From NCBI GenBank assembly GCA_002163245.1, contig MAAL01000185.1, positions 1-64,000 of the forward strand: 64,000 nucleotides of DNA, written 5' to 3'. The translations under genes were made by a program, and so were the position numbers. Positions 25,774 through 35,693 of the stretch are shown here, in pieces. The number at the start of each line of letters is the position of its first letter. Position 1 is the first letter of the stretch. Under the pieces are notes generated by a model, which worked only from the letters and a program-made list of their open reading frames with translations, was not told where the DNA came from and did not search any database. The DNA is from Gammaproteobacteria bacterium 42_54_T18 (GTDB lineage: Bacteria; Pseudomonadota; Gammaproteobacteria; Pseudomonadales; Ketobacteraceae).

Positions 25774-27798
25774 ATGAATAAAGTAATCACAACATATCGT
25801 ATTTTGATAGTGCTCTGTATTGGGTTGATGCTTGCCCCGTTGAGCTTGTATGCAGAAGAGCAAGATACGTGGAAAATCAATATGAAAGAGGCGGATATTC
25901 GCAATTTCATAGAGCAAATATCTGATATTACAGGGTATAGCTTTGTTGTGGATATGCGAGTTAAAGGTAAAGTGACCGTTGTTTCTCATGCCGATATGAC
26001 AGCCGCTGAAATTTTTTCAATGTTTCAATCGGTGCTTCGAGTGCACGGTTATGCGTCTATTAAGTCTGGCTCTATATACAAAATTGTTCCGACACAAGGA
26101 GCTAAGCAGGATAATTTACCACTTGCTGGTGGTGGTGATCGTTCGGAACGTATGATTACTCGAGTTATTCCGGTAGAAAATACCAACGCAGTTGAATTGG
26201 TTCCTATTTTACGTCCAATGGTACCGCAATACGGGCACCTTGCTGCCGTAACCTCTGCCAATGCATTAATTATTAGTGATCATGCTTCAAACATTAATCG
26301 TATTATGAATATCGTTAAGCGTATTGATAGTGCGGAAAGTGAAGAGATAGAAGTGGTGCAATTAACTCACGCCTGGGTAACAGATGTTGTAAAGCTATTG
26401 GAAGAGCTCACTCCTGTAGAAACCGGAGGAAAGAAGCGTGGCAAGTCTAGTGGCGCGGCGCGAGTTCGAGTCGTTGCAGAAGAGCGAACAAATCGCCTCA
26501 TTCTTCGTGGTGAGAAATCAGCGCGAGCGCGTGTGAAAGGGCTTATAAAAGAGCTGGATCTGCCTGTTGAGGCAAGAGGTTCAACTCAGGTAATTTATTT
26601 ACGTCATGCGGATGCAACAAAACTTTCGGATATACTAAGAGGGATTGTTACTGGAAAGGCAGTTTCTTTAAATAAGTCTAAGAGTAGTACAAACCGAGGG
26701 CGGACAACGACTTCGCGCGCTACAGCTTCTGCGGGCACAAGCTCTAACGGCATTACCATTCAGCCGGATGAGACCCTAAATGCGTTGGTAATAAAAGCAG
26801 ACCCCTCCGATATGGCTGAAATTCGCAGCATTATTGATCAGCTGGATGTGCGACGAGCCCAGGTGTTGATAGAAGCGGCAATCATTGAAATTACCGGTAC
26901 GGTGGGTAAAGGCTTTGGTGTTCAGTGGGGAGCGGTTAATGATCAAAGTTTGGTCGGTGGCGTAAACTTTAGCAATGTAGGGAATAGTCTGAATTCACTC
27001 ATAGCTGCAGCGACCGATTCTGCATCAGGGGCAGCGACTGGATTGGCTAGTGGTATTACGATCGGGGGAGGCAAAGTTGATAGCGAAGGTAAGGTCGAGT
27101 TTGCAATGGTTTTACAGGCGATCAGTAGTGCAACTAATACCAATTTACTGTCTACGCCAAGTATTATGACACTGGATAATGAAGAGGCATCGATTATTGT
27201 TGGTGAGAATGTTCCTTTCGTAACGGGTAGTCAGCTAAGTTCCAGTGGAGATAATCCATTTCAAACAATAGAGCGTAAGGATGTCGGTTTAACACTTAAG
27301 ATAACACCACAGGTAAGTGCAGGAAGCACTATTCGTTTGCAGGTAGAACAAGAAACATCTAATGTGACGGCAACGGCTGAATCTATTAATGCCACTGATG
27401 TGGTTACCGCCAAGCGAGAAATCAAAACAACTGTTCTTGCAAATGATGGGCAGATCATCGTACTTGGTGGGTTGATGAGAGAAGATATCGAGACCAGTGA
27501 AAGTAAAGTGCCAATATTGGGCGATATTCCATTGTTAGGTGTGTTATTCAGAAGCACCCAGAAAAAGCATGTTAAACGAAACCTTGTTGTGTTGTTGCAT
27601 CCTACAATTATCCGGACTGCAGAGAACGCCAATGCGGTCACTGCGCGTTATTATGAGCGAGCTAAAACAGTTCAGTTGGAACTGGATGATGTCGGTAACT
27701 TAACAACGACCGGGGAAGATATTTATCCGGACGAGGTAAAGTCTTTGATAGAGCAAGGTTTGAAAACCTATGTGCGCTCTGGGGCGTCTGCAGAATAG
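25774..27798 (+). CDS. gspD: Type II secretion system secretin GspD
   Basis: I use ATG 25774 (MNKVITTYRILIVLCIGLML), which places the signal peptide at the N terminus and gives 674 residues; in-frame ATGs at 25690 and 25732 are possible. Domains in order: N0 (WKINMKEADIRNFIEQISDITG), three N domains with RMITRVIPVENTNAVELVP, EERTNRLILRG and TLNALVIKA motifs, and the secretin domain with LIEAAIIEITGTVGKGFGVQWG-type strand and VPILGDIPLLGVLFRS. It forms the outer-membrane channel. A Ser/Thr/Arg linker interrupts N2-N3. No gspE-M genes follow. Confidence 0.93.
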   Translation: MNKVITTYRILIVLCIGLMLAPLSLYAEEQDTWKINMKEADIRNFIEQISDITGYSFVVDMRVKGKVTVVSHADMTAAEIFSMFQSVLRVHGYASIKSGSIYKIVPTQGAKQDNLPLAGGGDRSERMITRVIPVENTNAVELVPILRPMVPQYGHLAAVTSANALIISDHASNINRIMNIVKRIDSAESEEIEVVQLTHAWVTDVVKLLEELTPVETGGKKRGKSSGAARVRVVAEERTNRLILRGEKSARARVKGLIKELDLPVEARGSTQVIYLRHADATKLSDILRGIVTGKAVSLNKSKSSTNRGRTTTSRATASAGTSSNGITIQPDETLNALVIKADPSDMAEIRSIIDQLDVRRAQVLIEAAIIEITGTVGKGFGVQWGAVNDQSLVGGVNFSNVGNSLNSLIAAATDSASGAATGLASGITIGGGKVDSEGKVEFAMVLQAISSATNTNLLSTPSIMTLDNEEASIIVGENVPFVTGSQLSSSGDNPFQTIERKDVGLTLKITPQVSAGSTIRLQVEQETSNVTATAESINATDVVTAKREIKTTVLANDGQIIVLGGLMREDIETSESKVPILGDIPLLGVLFRSTQKKHVKRNLVVLLHPTIIRTAENANAVTARYYERAKTVQLELDDVGNLTTTGEDIYPDEVKSLIEQGLKTYVRSGASAE

Positions 27799-27845
27799 GG
27801 ATTACTTATATTTAAAGGCTTGTAAGCGGAGAGCACGTTTCAGCG

Positions 27846-27873
27846 AAAAAGGAGCCATTTGGCTCCTTTTTTT
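27846..27873 (+). terminator. Intrinsic terminator after gspD
   Basis: GGAGCC (27851-27856) and GGCTCC (27861-27866) pair across ATTT, with an A-run before and seven Ts after. It lies about 50 bases after gspD and shows that the gsp transcript ends with gspD. Confidence 0.88.
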
Positions 27874-27990
27874 ATGGGTAGAATAAAAACGTTGTAAACG
27901 TAATTGATGTAGATCACTATCGAGGTAGTGAAGCCTTTGAAGATGAGGTTTTGCCTTAATGAGATGTATCATAAGATACTCGGAGGGCAT

Positions 27991-29001
27991 GTGACAAAAG
28001 TACTTATTGTGGGGGCTGGTGCCGTAGGGCAGGTGTATGGTCATTATTTACAACGAGGCGGGGCAGAAGTCTCCTTTTTTGTAAAAGAGAAATACAAAGA
28101 AGAATGTGAGCAGGGTTTTGCTCTGTATCGAAGCCGCAGGGTTGGTTTGTCTGCCCCTGAGCGCTTTAAGGCTGAATCTATCTTGACCTCTTATGATGAA
28201 GTTGCAGAAGGTCAGTGGGATCAGGTATGGATTGCTATTGCTTCAACTGATTTACGTGGAGAATGGTTGAGCACACTTAAGAACTCCATCGGTTCGGCAA
28301 CGTTAGTTATGTTACAGCCCGACTTGGATGATAGGGATTATGTCTTAGAGCTTTTTCCGTCTGAGCAGTTGGTATATGGATTGGCAAATTTTTTAAGTTA
28401 CCAGACACCCCTGCCTGATATGCCAAGCCACCATCGTGACTTTGATAAAAAAGGCGTGGCCTATTTATTATTGCCAATGATGTCTGCGGAGTTTTCAGGG
28501 GACCCTGAGAGATTGCCTGGTGTTTTAGATGTATTGGCAGACGGCCGCTTTCCGGTAAAAGTACAACAGAATGTACCTCGTATTTATGCCGATCGATCTG
28601 CGATGATGATTCCACTTATTGCATTGTTAGAGGTAAATACCTGGTCAATTGAACGGCTTCGTCATAGTGATTTGTTGGATACTAGTGTAGATGCGGTACA
28701 AGAGGCGTTAGGTGTTGTTGCCGCTAAATTCCATCGGCCTCTTAATTTAACAGAAAAGTATTTTAGTGCATGGTGGTTGAAAGTGGGGCTTCCATTTATC
28801 CGTTGGTTGGCACCTATGGATGTAGAATCTTTTTTGAAATATCAATTTCAAAAAACCTCAGGGCAAACTCGCTTCATGCTGCAACATTTTATTGTGCAAG
28901 GGGAAAAGGAAGGTAAGAATGTTTCGTCATTACGAACTTTATTGGATCGCTTGCCTGCAATGCCAGAAAACAATGCTTTTGATTCTGTGCCAGCAGCTTA
29001 G
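27991..29001 (+). CDS. PanE/ApbA-like ketopantoate reductase family protein
   Basis: GTG at 27991 directly follows a CGGAGGG binding site and gives 336 residues starting with the Rossmann motif TKVLIVGAGAVGQVYGHYL. The N-terminal NAD(P)-binding domain and a helical C-terminal domain (about 190-336) resemble ketopantoate 2-reductase. The usual catalytic-lysine motif (KxxxN) is not obvious, so I cannot claim pantothenate synthesis. The gene stands alone, convergent with srkA. Confidence 0.6.
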   Translation: MTKVLIVGAGAVGQVYGHYLQRGGAEVSFFVKEKYKEECEQGFALYRSRRVGLSAPERFKAESILTSYDEVAEGQWDQVWIAIASTDLRGEWLSTLKNSIGSATLVMLQPDLDDRDYVLELFPSEQLVYGLANFLSYQTPLPDMPSHHRDFDKKGVAYLLLPMMSAEFSGDPERLPGVLDVLADGRFPVKVQQNVPRIYADRSAMMIPLIALLEVNTWSIERLRHSDLLDTSVDAVQEALGVVAAKFHRPLNLTEKYFSAWWLKVGLPFIRWLAPMDVESFLKYQFQKTSGQTRFMLQHFIVQGEKEGKNVSSLRTLLDRLPAMPENNAFDSVPAA

Positions 29002-29004
29002 TGG

Positions 29005-29991
29005 TTAATATACGCTGAGGCTGGGTAGGTCTAACGCACTGTTTTGATCATGAAGTTCTGCAAGAAATTGCTGCCAATAGGTTTCGGTATTAAACCAAGG
29101 GAAGCAAAGAGGAAACGCTGGGTCTGACCAGCGTTTTGCTAACCAGCCTGCGTAGTGAATGATTCGTAATGTGCGCAAAGGCTCGATGAGTTGTAATTCT
29201 GATAAATTAAAGTCGTGAAATTCTCGGTAGCCGTCGATGATTTCGCTGATCTGTTGGTTTTGGTTTTGTCGATCTCCTGATAGTAACATCCATAAATCTT
29301 GCACTGCAGGTGCTGTCCTACAATCATCAAAATCGACAAACCATGGCCCTGTATCTCTGTTCCATAAGATATTGCCCACGTGACAGTCACCGTGGCTACG
29401 TATCCATTTTAGGTTGTCGGTTTGTGCAAAAGCAGTTGTGCATTTTGCACATAGTTGCTCAATGATGCGTTCAAATTCTTTGGTTTGATGTGAAGGAATA
29501 AAACCTCGTTCTAATAACAGTGTCGCAGGTTCCATAGCGTAACTTTCAACCGATATGCTGGGTCTGTGCAGGAAAGGTTTTGCGCTACCTGCTTTATGGA
29601 TGCGACCAATTAATCGGCCTAGTCGATAAATTTGATCAAAGTCGTCGGGTTCTGGCGCTTGGCCCCCTTGGCGGGGAAATATGGAGAACCGATATCCAGC
29701 AAATAAATGTAGAGTATTTCCATTATCATCTTTTGCTGGCGGGACAACGGGTAGGTCGATGTCCGCAAGTAATTGAGCAAACCGGTGTTCTTCAATGATT
29801 TGTTCATCAGACCAGCGGAGAGGGCGATAAAATTTTGCGATGATAGGTGTCTGTTCGTCAATACCTACTTGGTAGACGCGGTTTTCATAGCTGTTTAGCG
29901 CAAATACACGGGCATCAGAGATCAATCCTAATGACTCGATTGCCTGTATTACAATATCAGGCGTTAAATTGTCGTAGTTAGGTTCAAGCAT
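29005..29991 (-). CDS. srkA: Stress response kinase A (YihE/RdoA family)
   Basis: The 328-residue aminoglycoside-phosphotransferase-fold kinase has the loop LNSYENRVYQVG (about 32-43), ATP lysine in PIIAKFYRP, catalytic HGDCHVGN (His200-Asp202) and metal-binding DFDD (220-223). SrkA phosphorylates Ser/Thr targets and protects E. coli against stress-induced death; it is part of the Cpx regulon there. It ends three bases from the PanE-like stop, on the opposite strand. In E. coli the gene neighbours dsbA and yihG; a YihG-like gene is 12 kb away here. Confidence 0.9.
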   Translation of the reverse strand: MLEPNYDNLTPDIVIQAIESLGLISDARVFALNSYENRVYQVGIDEQTPIIAKFYRPLRWSDEQIIEEHRFAQLLADIDLPVVPPAKDDNGNTLHLFAGYRFSIFPRQGGQAPEPDDFDQIYRLGRLIGRIHKAGSAKPFLHRPSISVESYAMEPATLLLERGFIPSHQTKEFERIIEQLCAKCTTAFAQTDNLKWIRSHGDCHVGNILWNRDTGPWFVDFDDCRTAPAVQDLWMLLSGDRQNQNQQISEIIDGYREFHDFNLSELQLIEPLRTLRIIHYAGWLAKRWSDPAFPLCFPWFNTETYWQQFLAELHDQNSALDLPSLSVY

Positions 29992-30119
29992 GTAACGTCC
30001 ACTTTGATCTAGTTGCGGTTAATGCTTTTAGATCAGAAAATCAAATAAGTAAGTTAGATAAGTAGGTCAAATGTGATAAGTAATTTGCCTCAGTAATGGT
30101 CGCGATCATATCACAGAAA

Positions 30120-30809
30120 TTACGGAGTCCTTGCTACGGCCCAAACGATTATGTCCTGTGCACCTGCCTCTAGCAGTAGTTTTGACAAGGTATTGGCCGT
30201 AGCACAGGTAGTAACTACGTCATCAACAATAGCAATCCGATAGTAATCAGGTATCGAGGAGGCGCCTTTTTTTGTAATTGAAAAGGCGTTTGCTAAATTG
30301 ACTAGGCGATCTGGTGCAGAGAGGTTTTTTTGTTGCGCTGACTGGTTATGTTTGAAAATGAAGTTTGATGCTAAAGGTATAGAAAGCTGCTTGGACAATG
30401 TGTTGGCGATAACTTGTGCAGGGTTGTACCCCCGCTGACTAATACTAGTGCTGTGGGAAGGAACTGGGATGATTAGCTCAGGAGGGTTGTCTTGGATTGA
30501 GATATCGCTTGAAAGTGTTCGGGCGAGTAACTGCCCTAATGCTTTTCCCATGGGTGGGTTTTGTTTGTCTTTGAAGTTTGCAATGAGGCGGTTAATGGGG
30601 AATTGGTAGCAAAATACTGTTCTTGTTGTACTAAAAAAACGGGGAGAACTCAGGCATTGTCCACAAATATCCAGGTGATTGTTTGCAGTTGGAAGTGGCA
30701 ATGCACATTGGTTACAAAATTGTCTGTTCCAAGGCAAATCATCTAAACAGTATCTGCATATATTTGAAATATATACATTTTTTAGTTGGCAGAGCATGCA
30801 TTTCGACAT
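30120..30809 (-). CDS. comF: ComF family phosphoribosyltransferase-like protein
   Basis: The 229-residue protein starts with CxxC pairs (CMLC, CRYC, CNQC, CGQC within residues 4-53) forming zinc ribbons. A type I phosphoribosyltransferase domain follows, with the PRPP motif IAIVDDVVTTCATAN near residue 195. ComF (GntX in E. coli) works in natural transformation and DNA uptake. It is divergent from bioB, the same arrangement found in Pseudomonas and many relatives, where comF sits next to bioB. Confidence 0.9.
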   Translation of the reverse strand: MSKCMLCQLKNVYISNICRYCLDDLPWNRQFCNQCALPLPTANNHLDICGQCLSSPRFFSTTRTVFCYQFPINRLIANFKDKQNPPMGKALGQLLARTLSSDISIQDNPPELIIPVPSHSTSISQRGYNPAQVIANTLSKQLSIPLASNFIFKHNQSAQQKNLSAPDRLVNLANAFSITKKGASSIPDYYRIAIVDDVVTTCATANTLSKLLLEAGAQDIIVWAVARTP

Positions 30810-30845
30810 GGGCTAAGTATCTTTGTTGTTTGTATATTGATCTGC

Positions 30846-30876
30846 TGTAAACTTGTGGGCTTTGGCTTGGTTGACA
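30846..30876 (+). promoter_or_regulatory. BirA operator upstream of bioB
   Basis: TGTAAACT (30846-30853), a 15-base spacer and GGTTGACA (30869-30876) match the proteobacterial BirA operator TTGTAAACC-N15-GGTTTACAA with a few changes. BirA with biotinyl-AMP would block transcription when biotin is plentiful. The right half overlaps the -35 box of the bioB promoter, a fitting geometry for repression. Confidence 0.7.
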
Positions 30877-30898
30877 CTTGTTGCCTATCACGTATGAT
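30871..30898 (+). promoter_or_regulatory. Sigma-70 promoter of the bioBFHCD operon
   Basis: TTGACA (30871-30876), 16 bases, TATGAT (30893-30898): a perfect -35 and a near-perfect -10. The predicted start near 30905 leaves a 120-base leader before bioB. The -35 box is shared with the BirA operator. Confidence 0.75.
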
Positions 30899-31025
30899 TG
30901 GCGCAATATCACGACTCATCGTTCACGACCTGATGAATCATTGAAAATAGGTCTCATATACAGACTTAATCATATTAAGAAAAAGTGGAAAAATAACGCT
31001 TTTACCTGTCTTTAACGGAGTTGCT

Positions 31026-32105
31026 ATGAATCAGCCAATGGCTATTAATCCCGCTGCAGAAATTCGCCATGACTGGAGCTTAAAAGAATTAGAAGCATTA
31101 TTTGAACTGCCCTTTAGTGACTTAATGTTCCGCGCACAAACGGTACATCGTCAGTATCATGATCCTAATGCGGTGCAGATCAGTACGTTGTTGAGCATTA
31201 AAACGGGAGCTTGTCCGGAAGATTGTAAGTATTGCTCTCAGAGTGGCCATCACAATACAGGGTTGGAAAAAGAGAAGTTGATGGCGATTGAGCGAGTTGT
31301 TCAAGAAGCGAAAGCTGCTCAAGAAAAAGGAGCGTCGCGTTTTTGCATGGGTGCTGCCTGGCGGTCCCCTAGAGAAAAAGATATGGCCTATGTGGTGGAG
31401 ATGGTTAAGCAGGTGAAGTCTCTAGGCCTTGAAACATGTATGACACTGGGCATGTTAGATAAAGGTCAAGCCGGTGAGTTGGCAGAAGCTGGATTGGATT
31501 ATTACAACCATAACCTTGATACATCCCCAGAGCATTACAACGCAATTATTACGACGCGTACTTATCAGGATCGTTTGGATACGTTGTCGAATGTACGAGA
31601 CGCTGGAATGAAAGTGTGTTGTGGCGGGATTCTTGGTTTAGGTGAAGCACGAAAAGACCGAGCCGGACTGTTGAAGCAGTTAGCTAATTTGCCAGAGCAC
31701 CCTGAGAGTGTGCCTATAAATATGCTGGTTAAAGTAGAAGGTACACCATTAGAAAATGCTGCAGATGTCGATGAGTTTGAATTTATCCGTACGATCGCAA
31801 TAGCTCGAATTATTATGCCAAAATCTTTTGTACGTTTGTCTGCTGGTCGCGAAAGCATGAATGACCAAATGCAGTCGATGTGTTATTTAGCTGGGGCCAA
31901 TTCAATTTTTTATGGTGAAAAGCTATTAACCGCCGATAATAACAAAGCATCTAAAGATATGGAGTTGTTTGATCGCTTGGGTATTTCGCCATTAAAAATT
32001 GGTCAAGCGGCATCTGATGATACCCACGAGACAGTATTGCTTGCGGCTATAAAAGATGAAGCAACAAAGCACCTTTACACAGATGCGGTAGCATCAGCTA
32101 AGTAA
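31026..32105 (+). CDS. bioB: Biotin synthase
   Basis: The 359-residue radical SAM enzyme inserts sulfur into dethiobiotin. The 4Fe-4S cluster cysteines are Cys63, Cys67 and Cys70 ([10 protein letters not shown]). Residues of the sacrificial 2Fe-2S site ([24 protein letters not shown], and RLSAGRE) are visible. It is the first gene of bioB-bioF-bioH-bioC-bioD, with 18 bases to bioF. BirA control is predicted from the upstream operator. Confidence 0.97.
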   Translation: MNQPMAINPAAEIRHDWSLKELEALFELPFSDLMFRAQTVHRQYHDPNAVQISTLLSIKTGACPEDCKYCSQSGHHNTGLEKEKLMAIERVVQEAKAAQEKGASRFCMGAAWRSPREKDMAYVVEMVKQVKSLGLETCMTLGMLDKGQAGELAEAGLDYYNHNLDTSPEHYNAIITTRTYQDRLDTLSNVRDAGMKVCCGGILGLGEARKDRAGLLKQLANLPEHPESVPINMLVKVEGTPLENAADVDEFEFIRTIAIARIIMPKSFVRLSAGRESMNDQMQSMCYLAGANSIFYGEKLLTADNNKASKDMELFDRLGISPLKIGQAASDDTHETVLLAAIKDEATKHLYTDAVASAK

Positions 32106-32123
32106 TAAAATGAAAGGCGATAC

Positions 32124-33281
32124 ATGTCAGCTATATCGCAAAAACTAGCTAATAAAAAGAAACAAGGCTTGTATCGTACGAGGCGAGTCTTGTCATCTCC
32201 ACAACAACCCATGGTGTGCGTGGATGATGTGGATTACTTGGCTTTTTGCAGTAATGATTACCTTGGTTTAGCTAATCATCCCCGCGTTGTGGCAGCGTTT
32301 AAGCGAGCTGCGGATCTGTACGGTGTTGGAAGTGGTGCGTCACACCTGGTGTTGGGGCATAGCAAGGTACATCACCAGTTAGAGGAGGCGCTAGCTGAAA
32401 AGGTAGGAAGAGACCGCGCGTTGTTATTTTCGTCAGGGTATATGGCGAATGTGGGGGTGATTAATGCTTTAGTCGGGGCTGGGGATACAGTTTTTGAAGA
32501 TAAGTTAAATCACGCATCGTTATTGGATGGAGGTTTGATTTCGAAAGCAAAATTTCAGCGTTATTTGCATAATGATACGGAAAGTTTGCACCGTAAGTTG
32601 ATTGATGGCGAAGGTAAGGTAGCTGAAAGTAATACGCTGGTGGTAACAGATAGTGTGTTTAGTATGGACGGGGATGTTGCACCGTTAACCGACCTTTCTG
32701 CAATATGCCGCCAGCAAGATGCGATGTTAATGGTTGATGACGCCCATGGTTTTGGTGTGATGGGTGAAAAGGGGGCTGGTGCGTTAAATGCTAATGGGTT
32801 AACGCAGGACGATGTGCCCGTATTAATGGCTACACTCGGTAAGGCATTAGGCACCGCTGGAGCATTTGTTGCAGGTAGTGATGAGTTAATTGAATATTTA
32901 ATACAAGAAGCTCGAACCTATATTTATACCACTGCATTACCACCGGCAGTAGCAGCGGCGACGCTGGAGAGTTTGCAAATACTCGTTGATGAAAGCTGGC
33001 GACAAGATAAATTACAGCAGTTGATAAAACGTTTTCGCCTTGGTGCCCAATCGCTGGGTTTGAACTTGATGGCATCAAGTACTGCAATACAGCCCGTATT
33101 GGTGGGTGGGCCTGATAAGGCGTTGGCGATGAGTCAAAAATTGCAGGATCAAGGGTTGTTAGTGACGGCGATACGGCCTCCTACTGTTCCAAAAGGTACG
33201 GCGCGATTACGAGTCACGTTAAGTGCAAATCATTCAGAAGAAAATATAGACCAACTGTTAGATGGTTTTTCTTGTTTATAG
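32124..33281 (+). CDS. bioF: 8-amino-7-oxononanoate synthase
   Basis: The 385-residue PLP enzyme condenses pimeloyl thioester with alanine. Motifs: [13 protein letters not shown] (about 37-49), [11 protein letters not shown], the PLP-stacking and aspartate motifs [12 protein letters not shown] and [11 protein letters not shown], and the Schiff-base lysine in [15 protein letters not shown]. Second gene of the bio operon. The ATG follows GAAAGGCGATAC. Confidence 0.96.
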   Translation: MSAISQKLANKKKQGLYRTRRVLSSPQQPMVCVDDVDYLAFCSNDYLGLANHPRVVAAFKRAADLYGVGSGASHLVLGHSKVHHQLEEALAEKVGRDRALLFSSGYMANVGVINALVGAGDTVFEDKLNHASLLDGGLISKAKFQRYLHNDTESLHRKLIDGEGKVAESNTLVVTDSVFSMDGDVAPLTDLSAICRQQDAMLMVDDAHGFGVMGEKGAGALNANGLTQDDVPVLMATLGKALGTAGAFVAGSDELIEYLIQEARTYIYTTALPPAVAAATLESLQILVDESWRQDKLQQLIKRFRLGAQSLGLNLMASSTAIQPVLVGGPDKALAMSQKLQDQGLLVTAIRPPTVPKGTARLRVTLSANHSEENIDQLLDGFSCL

Positions 33282-33342
33282 TTGCTAGTTAAAGCGCTAG
33301 TAATAGTTGGAAAATTCATAAGATTTTATATAGGTAGTACCA

Positions 33343-34152
33343 ATGGCATTAACGCTTTATCACGATATATATCGATGCACGGGCGCAGCAGAGACTGAAG
33401 ATGTTCCTGAGATGGTGCTTATTCATGGTTGGGGGTTACACAGTGTGGTATGGGATAATATTATGCCTGCATTGTTGGAAAAATTTAAGGTGACAGTTGT
33501 GGACTTGCCGGGCTTTGGTCGAAGCCCAATGCCGAGTGGGGAATATGATCTAGATTATTTAACGGAGCAAGTGTTGGCTGTTGCCCCCCTAAATGCAATT
33601 TGGCTAGGTTGGTCATTAGGCGGCATGGTTGCGCTCAATGCGTCTATTCGTTTTCCTGAGCGTGTACGTGGCCTTATAACCGTTGCGACAACCCCCAAAT
33701 TTATTGCTGACGAACGTTGGTCGATGGCGTTGAATAGAAATGTGTTGTCGCAATTTCGTGCATTATTGCTTGAAGATTGGGAAGGTACCTTAATACGTTT
33801 TTTGGCGTTGCAATGTAAAGACTCTACAACGATAAAAGAAGACGTTCGTTTCTTAAAAGATATTGTTTTTTTTCACGGTCAGCCTTCAAGTAAAGCGTTG
33901 CGTTGTGGTTTGGATGTGTTAAAAAATGTGGATTTGCTTGATGAGTTGTCAGGCATTCAAGTGCCAACTTTATATGTGTTGGGCGAAAAAGATAATTTGG
34001 TGCCAGTTGGTATTAGTCGGGAACTAAAAAAGCTTCAAATAAATGCCAACGTTGCTGTGATTAAAGGGGCTAGCCATGTGCCTTTTATTTCTGATCAAGA
34101 CACTTTTTTGGCAGCGATCGATGATTTTTTAGTGGAACATCATTTTGCATAA
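33343..34152 (+). CDS. bioH: Pimeloyl-ACP methyl ester carboxylesterase
   Basis: The 269-residue alpha/beta hydrolase removes the methyl ester to release pimeloyl-ACP. It shows the oxyanion motif IHGWGLHSVVW, nucleophile GWSLGG (Ser near 92), acid in VLGEKDNLVP, and the catalytic His in GASHVPF. BioH here belongs to the bio operon itself, between bioF and bioC; in E. coli it lies elsewhere. Its stop is one base before the bioC ATG. Confidence 0.93.
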   Translation: MALTLYHDIYRCTGAAETEDVPEMVLIHGWGLHSVVWDNIMPALLEKFKVTVVDLPGFGRSPMPSGEYDLDYLTEQVLAVAPLNAIWLGWSLGGMVALNASIRFPERVRGLITVATTPKFIADERWSMALNRNVLSQFRALLLEDWEGTLIRFLALQCKDSTTIKEDVRFLKDIVFFHGQPSSKALRCGLDVLKNVDLLDELSGIQVPTLYVLGEKDNLVPVGISRELKKLQINANVAVIKGASHVPFISDQDTFLAAIDDFLVEHHFA

Positions 34153-34153
34153 T

Positions 34154-34996
34154 ATGCGTGATGATATAGCACATGACAAACATGCGATTGCAAAATCCTT
34201 TGGTAATGCCGCTAAATCCTATGACAATGTTGCTGGATTGCAACAGCGAGTGGGTAATGTGCTGTTGGGCTTTGTTCGGGATAGTATGTCGAGGGAGTCA
34301 GCTCCGAAAGTTTTAGATTTGGGGTGTGGTACGGGTTATGTCATGTCTCAGCTTGTTGATGATTCTGAATTAATGTTTGCATTAGATATCGCGGAAGGGA
34401 TGTTGGGTGTTGCAAAATTCGGGATGTCAGAAAATGGAAAAGCCAACAAAAGTATTCACTACATTTGTGCTGACGCAGAAGCAATTCCTCTAAAAGAAAA
34501 TTCGGTTGATCTGGTTGTCAGCAATTTTGCTATTCAATGGTGTCCTGATAGGCAGGTTTTGTTAGAGGAGATTGCTAGAGTGCTGGTGCCTGGCGGTCGT
34601 TTTGTTTTTTCTATGCCCGGTGCAGATACCTTGCATGAGCTTAAAACAAGTTGGCAACAAGCGGATCCAAGTCACACTCATGTAAATCAGTTTTGCGAAA
34701 TGGATGAGTTGGCTACTGATGTGCAGCATTCACCTTTGCAGATTGAAGTGCTGCAATCGCAGGTTGAAATTATGCGGTATAACAAACTGCAGGAGTTAAC
34801 TCATGAGTTAAAAGCTCTGGGTGCGCATAATGTTACCGATGGCAGGGCAAGGCAGCTAACGGGAAAGAATACCTTAAAGCGCCTCGTGAGTGCGTATGAT
34901 GAATTTCGTGACATTGAAGGCATGTTACCTGCAACATGGAATGTGATTTACGGCGTGTTCGTAAATCAAAAAAATACAGTTGAGGGCAGCGGTTAA
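34154..34996 (+). CDS. bioC: Malonyl-ACP O-methyltransferase
   Basis: ATG at 34154, just past the bioH stop, gives 280 residues; a TTG three codons earlier is an alternative. It has SAM motif I VLDLGCGTGYVMSQL (about 50-64), the motif IAEGML with the acidic ribose contact just before it, and SNFAIQWC. BioC methylates malonyl-ACP so that the fatty acid machinery can build pimelate, pairing with BioH. It ends one base before bioD, so translation is coupled. Confidence 0.93.
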   Translation: MRDDIAHDKHAIAKSFGNAAKSYDNVAGLQQRVGNVLLGFVRDSMSRESAPKVLDLGCGTGYVMSQLVDDSELMFALDIAEGMLGVAKFGMSENGKANKSIHYICADAEAIPLKENSVDLVVSNFAIQWCPDRQVLLEEIARVLVPGGRFVFSMPGADTLHELKTSWQQADPSHTHVNQFCEMDELATDVQHSPLQIEVLQSQVEIMRYNKLQELTHELKALGAHNVTDGRARQLTGKNTLKRLVSAYDEFRDIEGMLPATWNVIYGVFVNQKNTVEGSG

Positions 34997-34997
34997 A

Positions 34998-35693
34998 ATG
35001 GCAGCGACGAAAAAACGATACTTTGTAACAGGTACTTGCACTGATGTTGGTAAAACGTTTGTGACTGTGGCGTTGTTGCATCAACTGAAGCAGGAAAATT
35101 ATCATACTTTAGCGTTAAAGCCGGTAGCTGCGGGATGTGCGCAGACGCCGGATGGTCTTAGGAATGAGGATGCGTTGTTATTGCAGTCGGCGATGACCGC
35201 GACATTGAGTTATGAGCAAATAAACCCAGTTGCACTAGAGCGAGCAGCTGCCCCTCATTTGGTTGCTGTTGAAGAGGGGCGGCGCATTACTGTTTCCCGG
35301 TTAGAAGGGATTTGTCGAGGTGCTTTATTGACACCTGCGGATGTGACTTTAGTTGAAGGCGCAGGCGGGTGGCGAGTCCCTTTGAATGATAGAGAAACAT
35401 TAGCGGATCTTGCTGTCGCTTTAAAAATGCCAGTTATATTGGTGGTGGGTATGCGTTTGGGGTGTATTAATCATGCTCTGCTAACGCAGGAGGCTATTCA
35501 GCGGGATGGTTTGCCTATTGCAGGGTGGGTGGCAAATCATGTCGACCCTGATATGGCTTATGCAGATGAGAATGTCGAGACCCTTAGAAAGTTGTTGGAT
35601 GCCCCGCTTATAGGTCGTCTCCCTTATAAAAATGGGCAGAACCCAGAAGACTGTTCATCAAACCTCGATTTGACAGTGCTTCTTCGTTCGTAA
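34998..35693 (+). CDS. bioD: Dethiobiotin synthetase
   Basis: ATG at 34998 gives 231 residues (MAATKKRYFVTGTCTDVGKT); a TTG at 34980 inside bioC is less likely. The P-loop is GTCTDVGKT (about 12-20). The enzyme carboxylates diaminopelargonate with ATP to close the ureido ring. EGAGGWRVPLN and KPVAAG are the other family motifs. It is the last gene of the cluster; bioA, the remaining step, is not in this window. Confidence 0.96.
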   Translation: MAATKKRYFVTGTCTDVGKTFVTVALLHQLKQENYHTLALKPVAAGCAQTPDGLRNEDALLLQSAMTATLSYEQINPVALERAAAPHLVAVEEGRRITVSRLEGICRGALLTPADVTLVEGAGGWRVPLNDRETLADLAVALKMPVILVVGMRLGCINHALLTQEAIQRDGLPIAGWVANHVDPDMAYADENVETLRKLLDAPLIGRLPYKNGQNPEDCSSNLDLTVLLRS

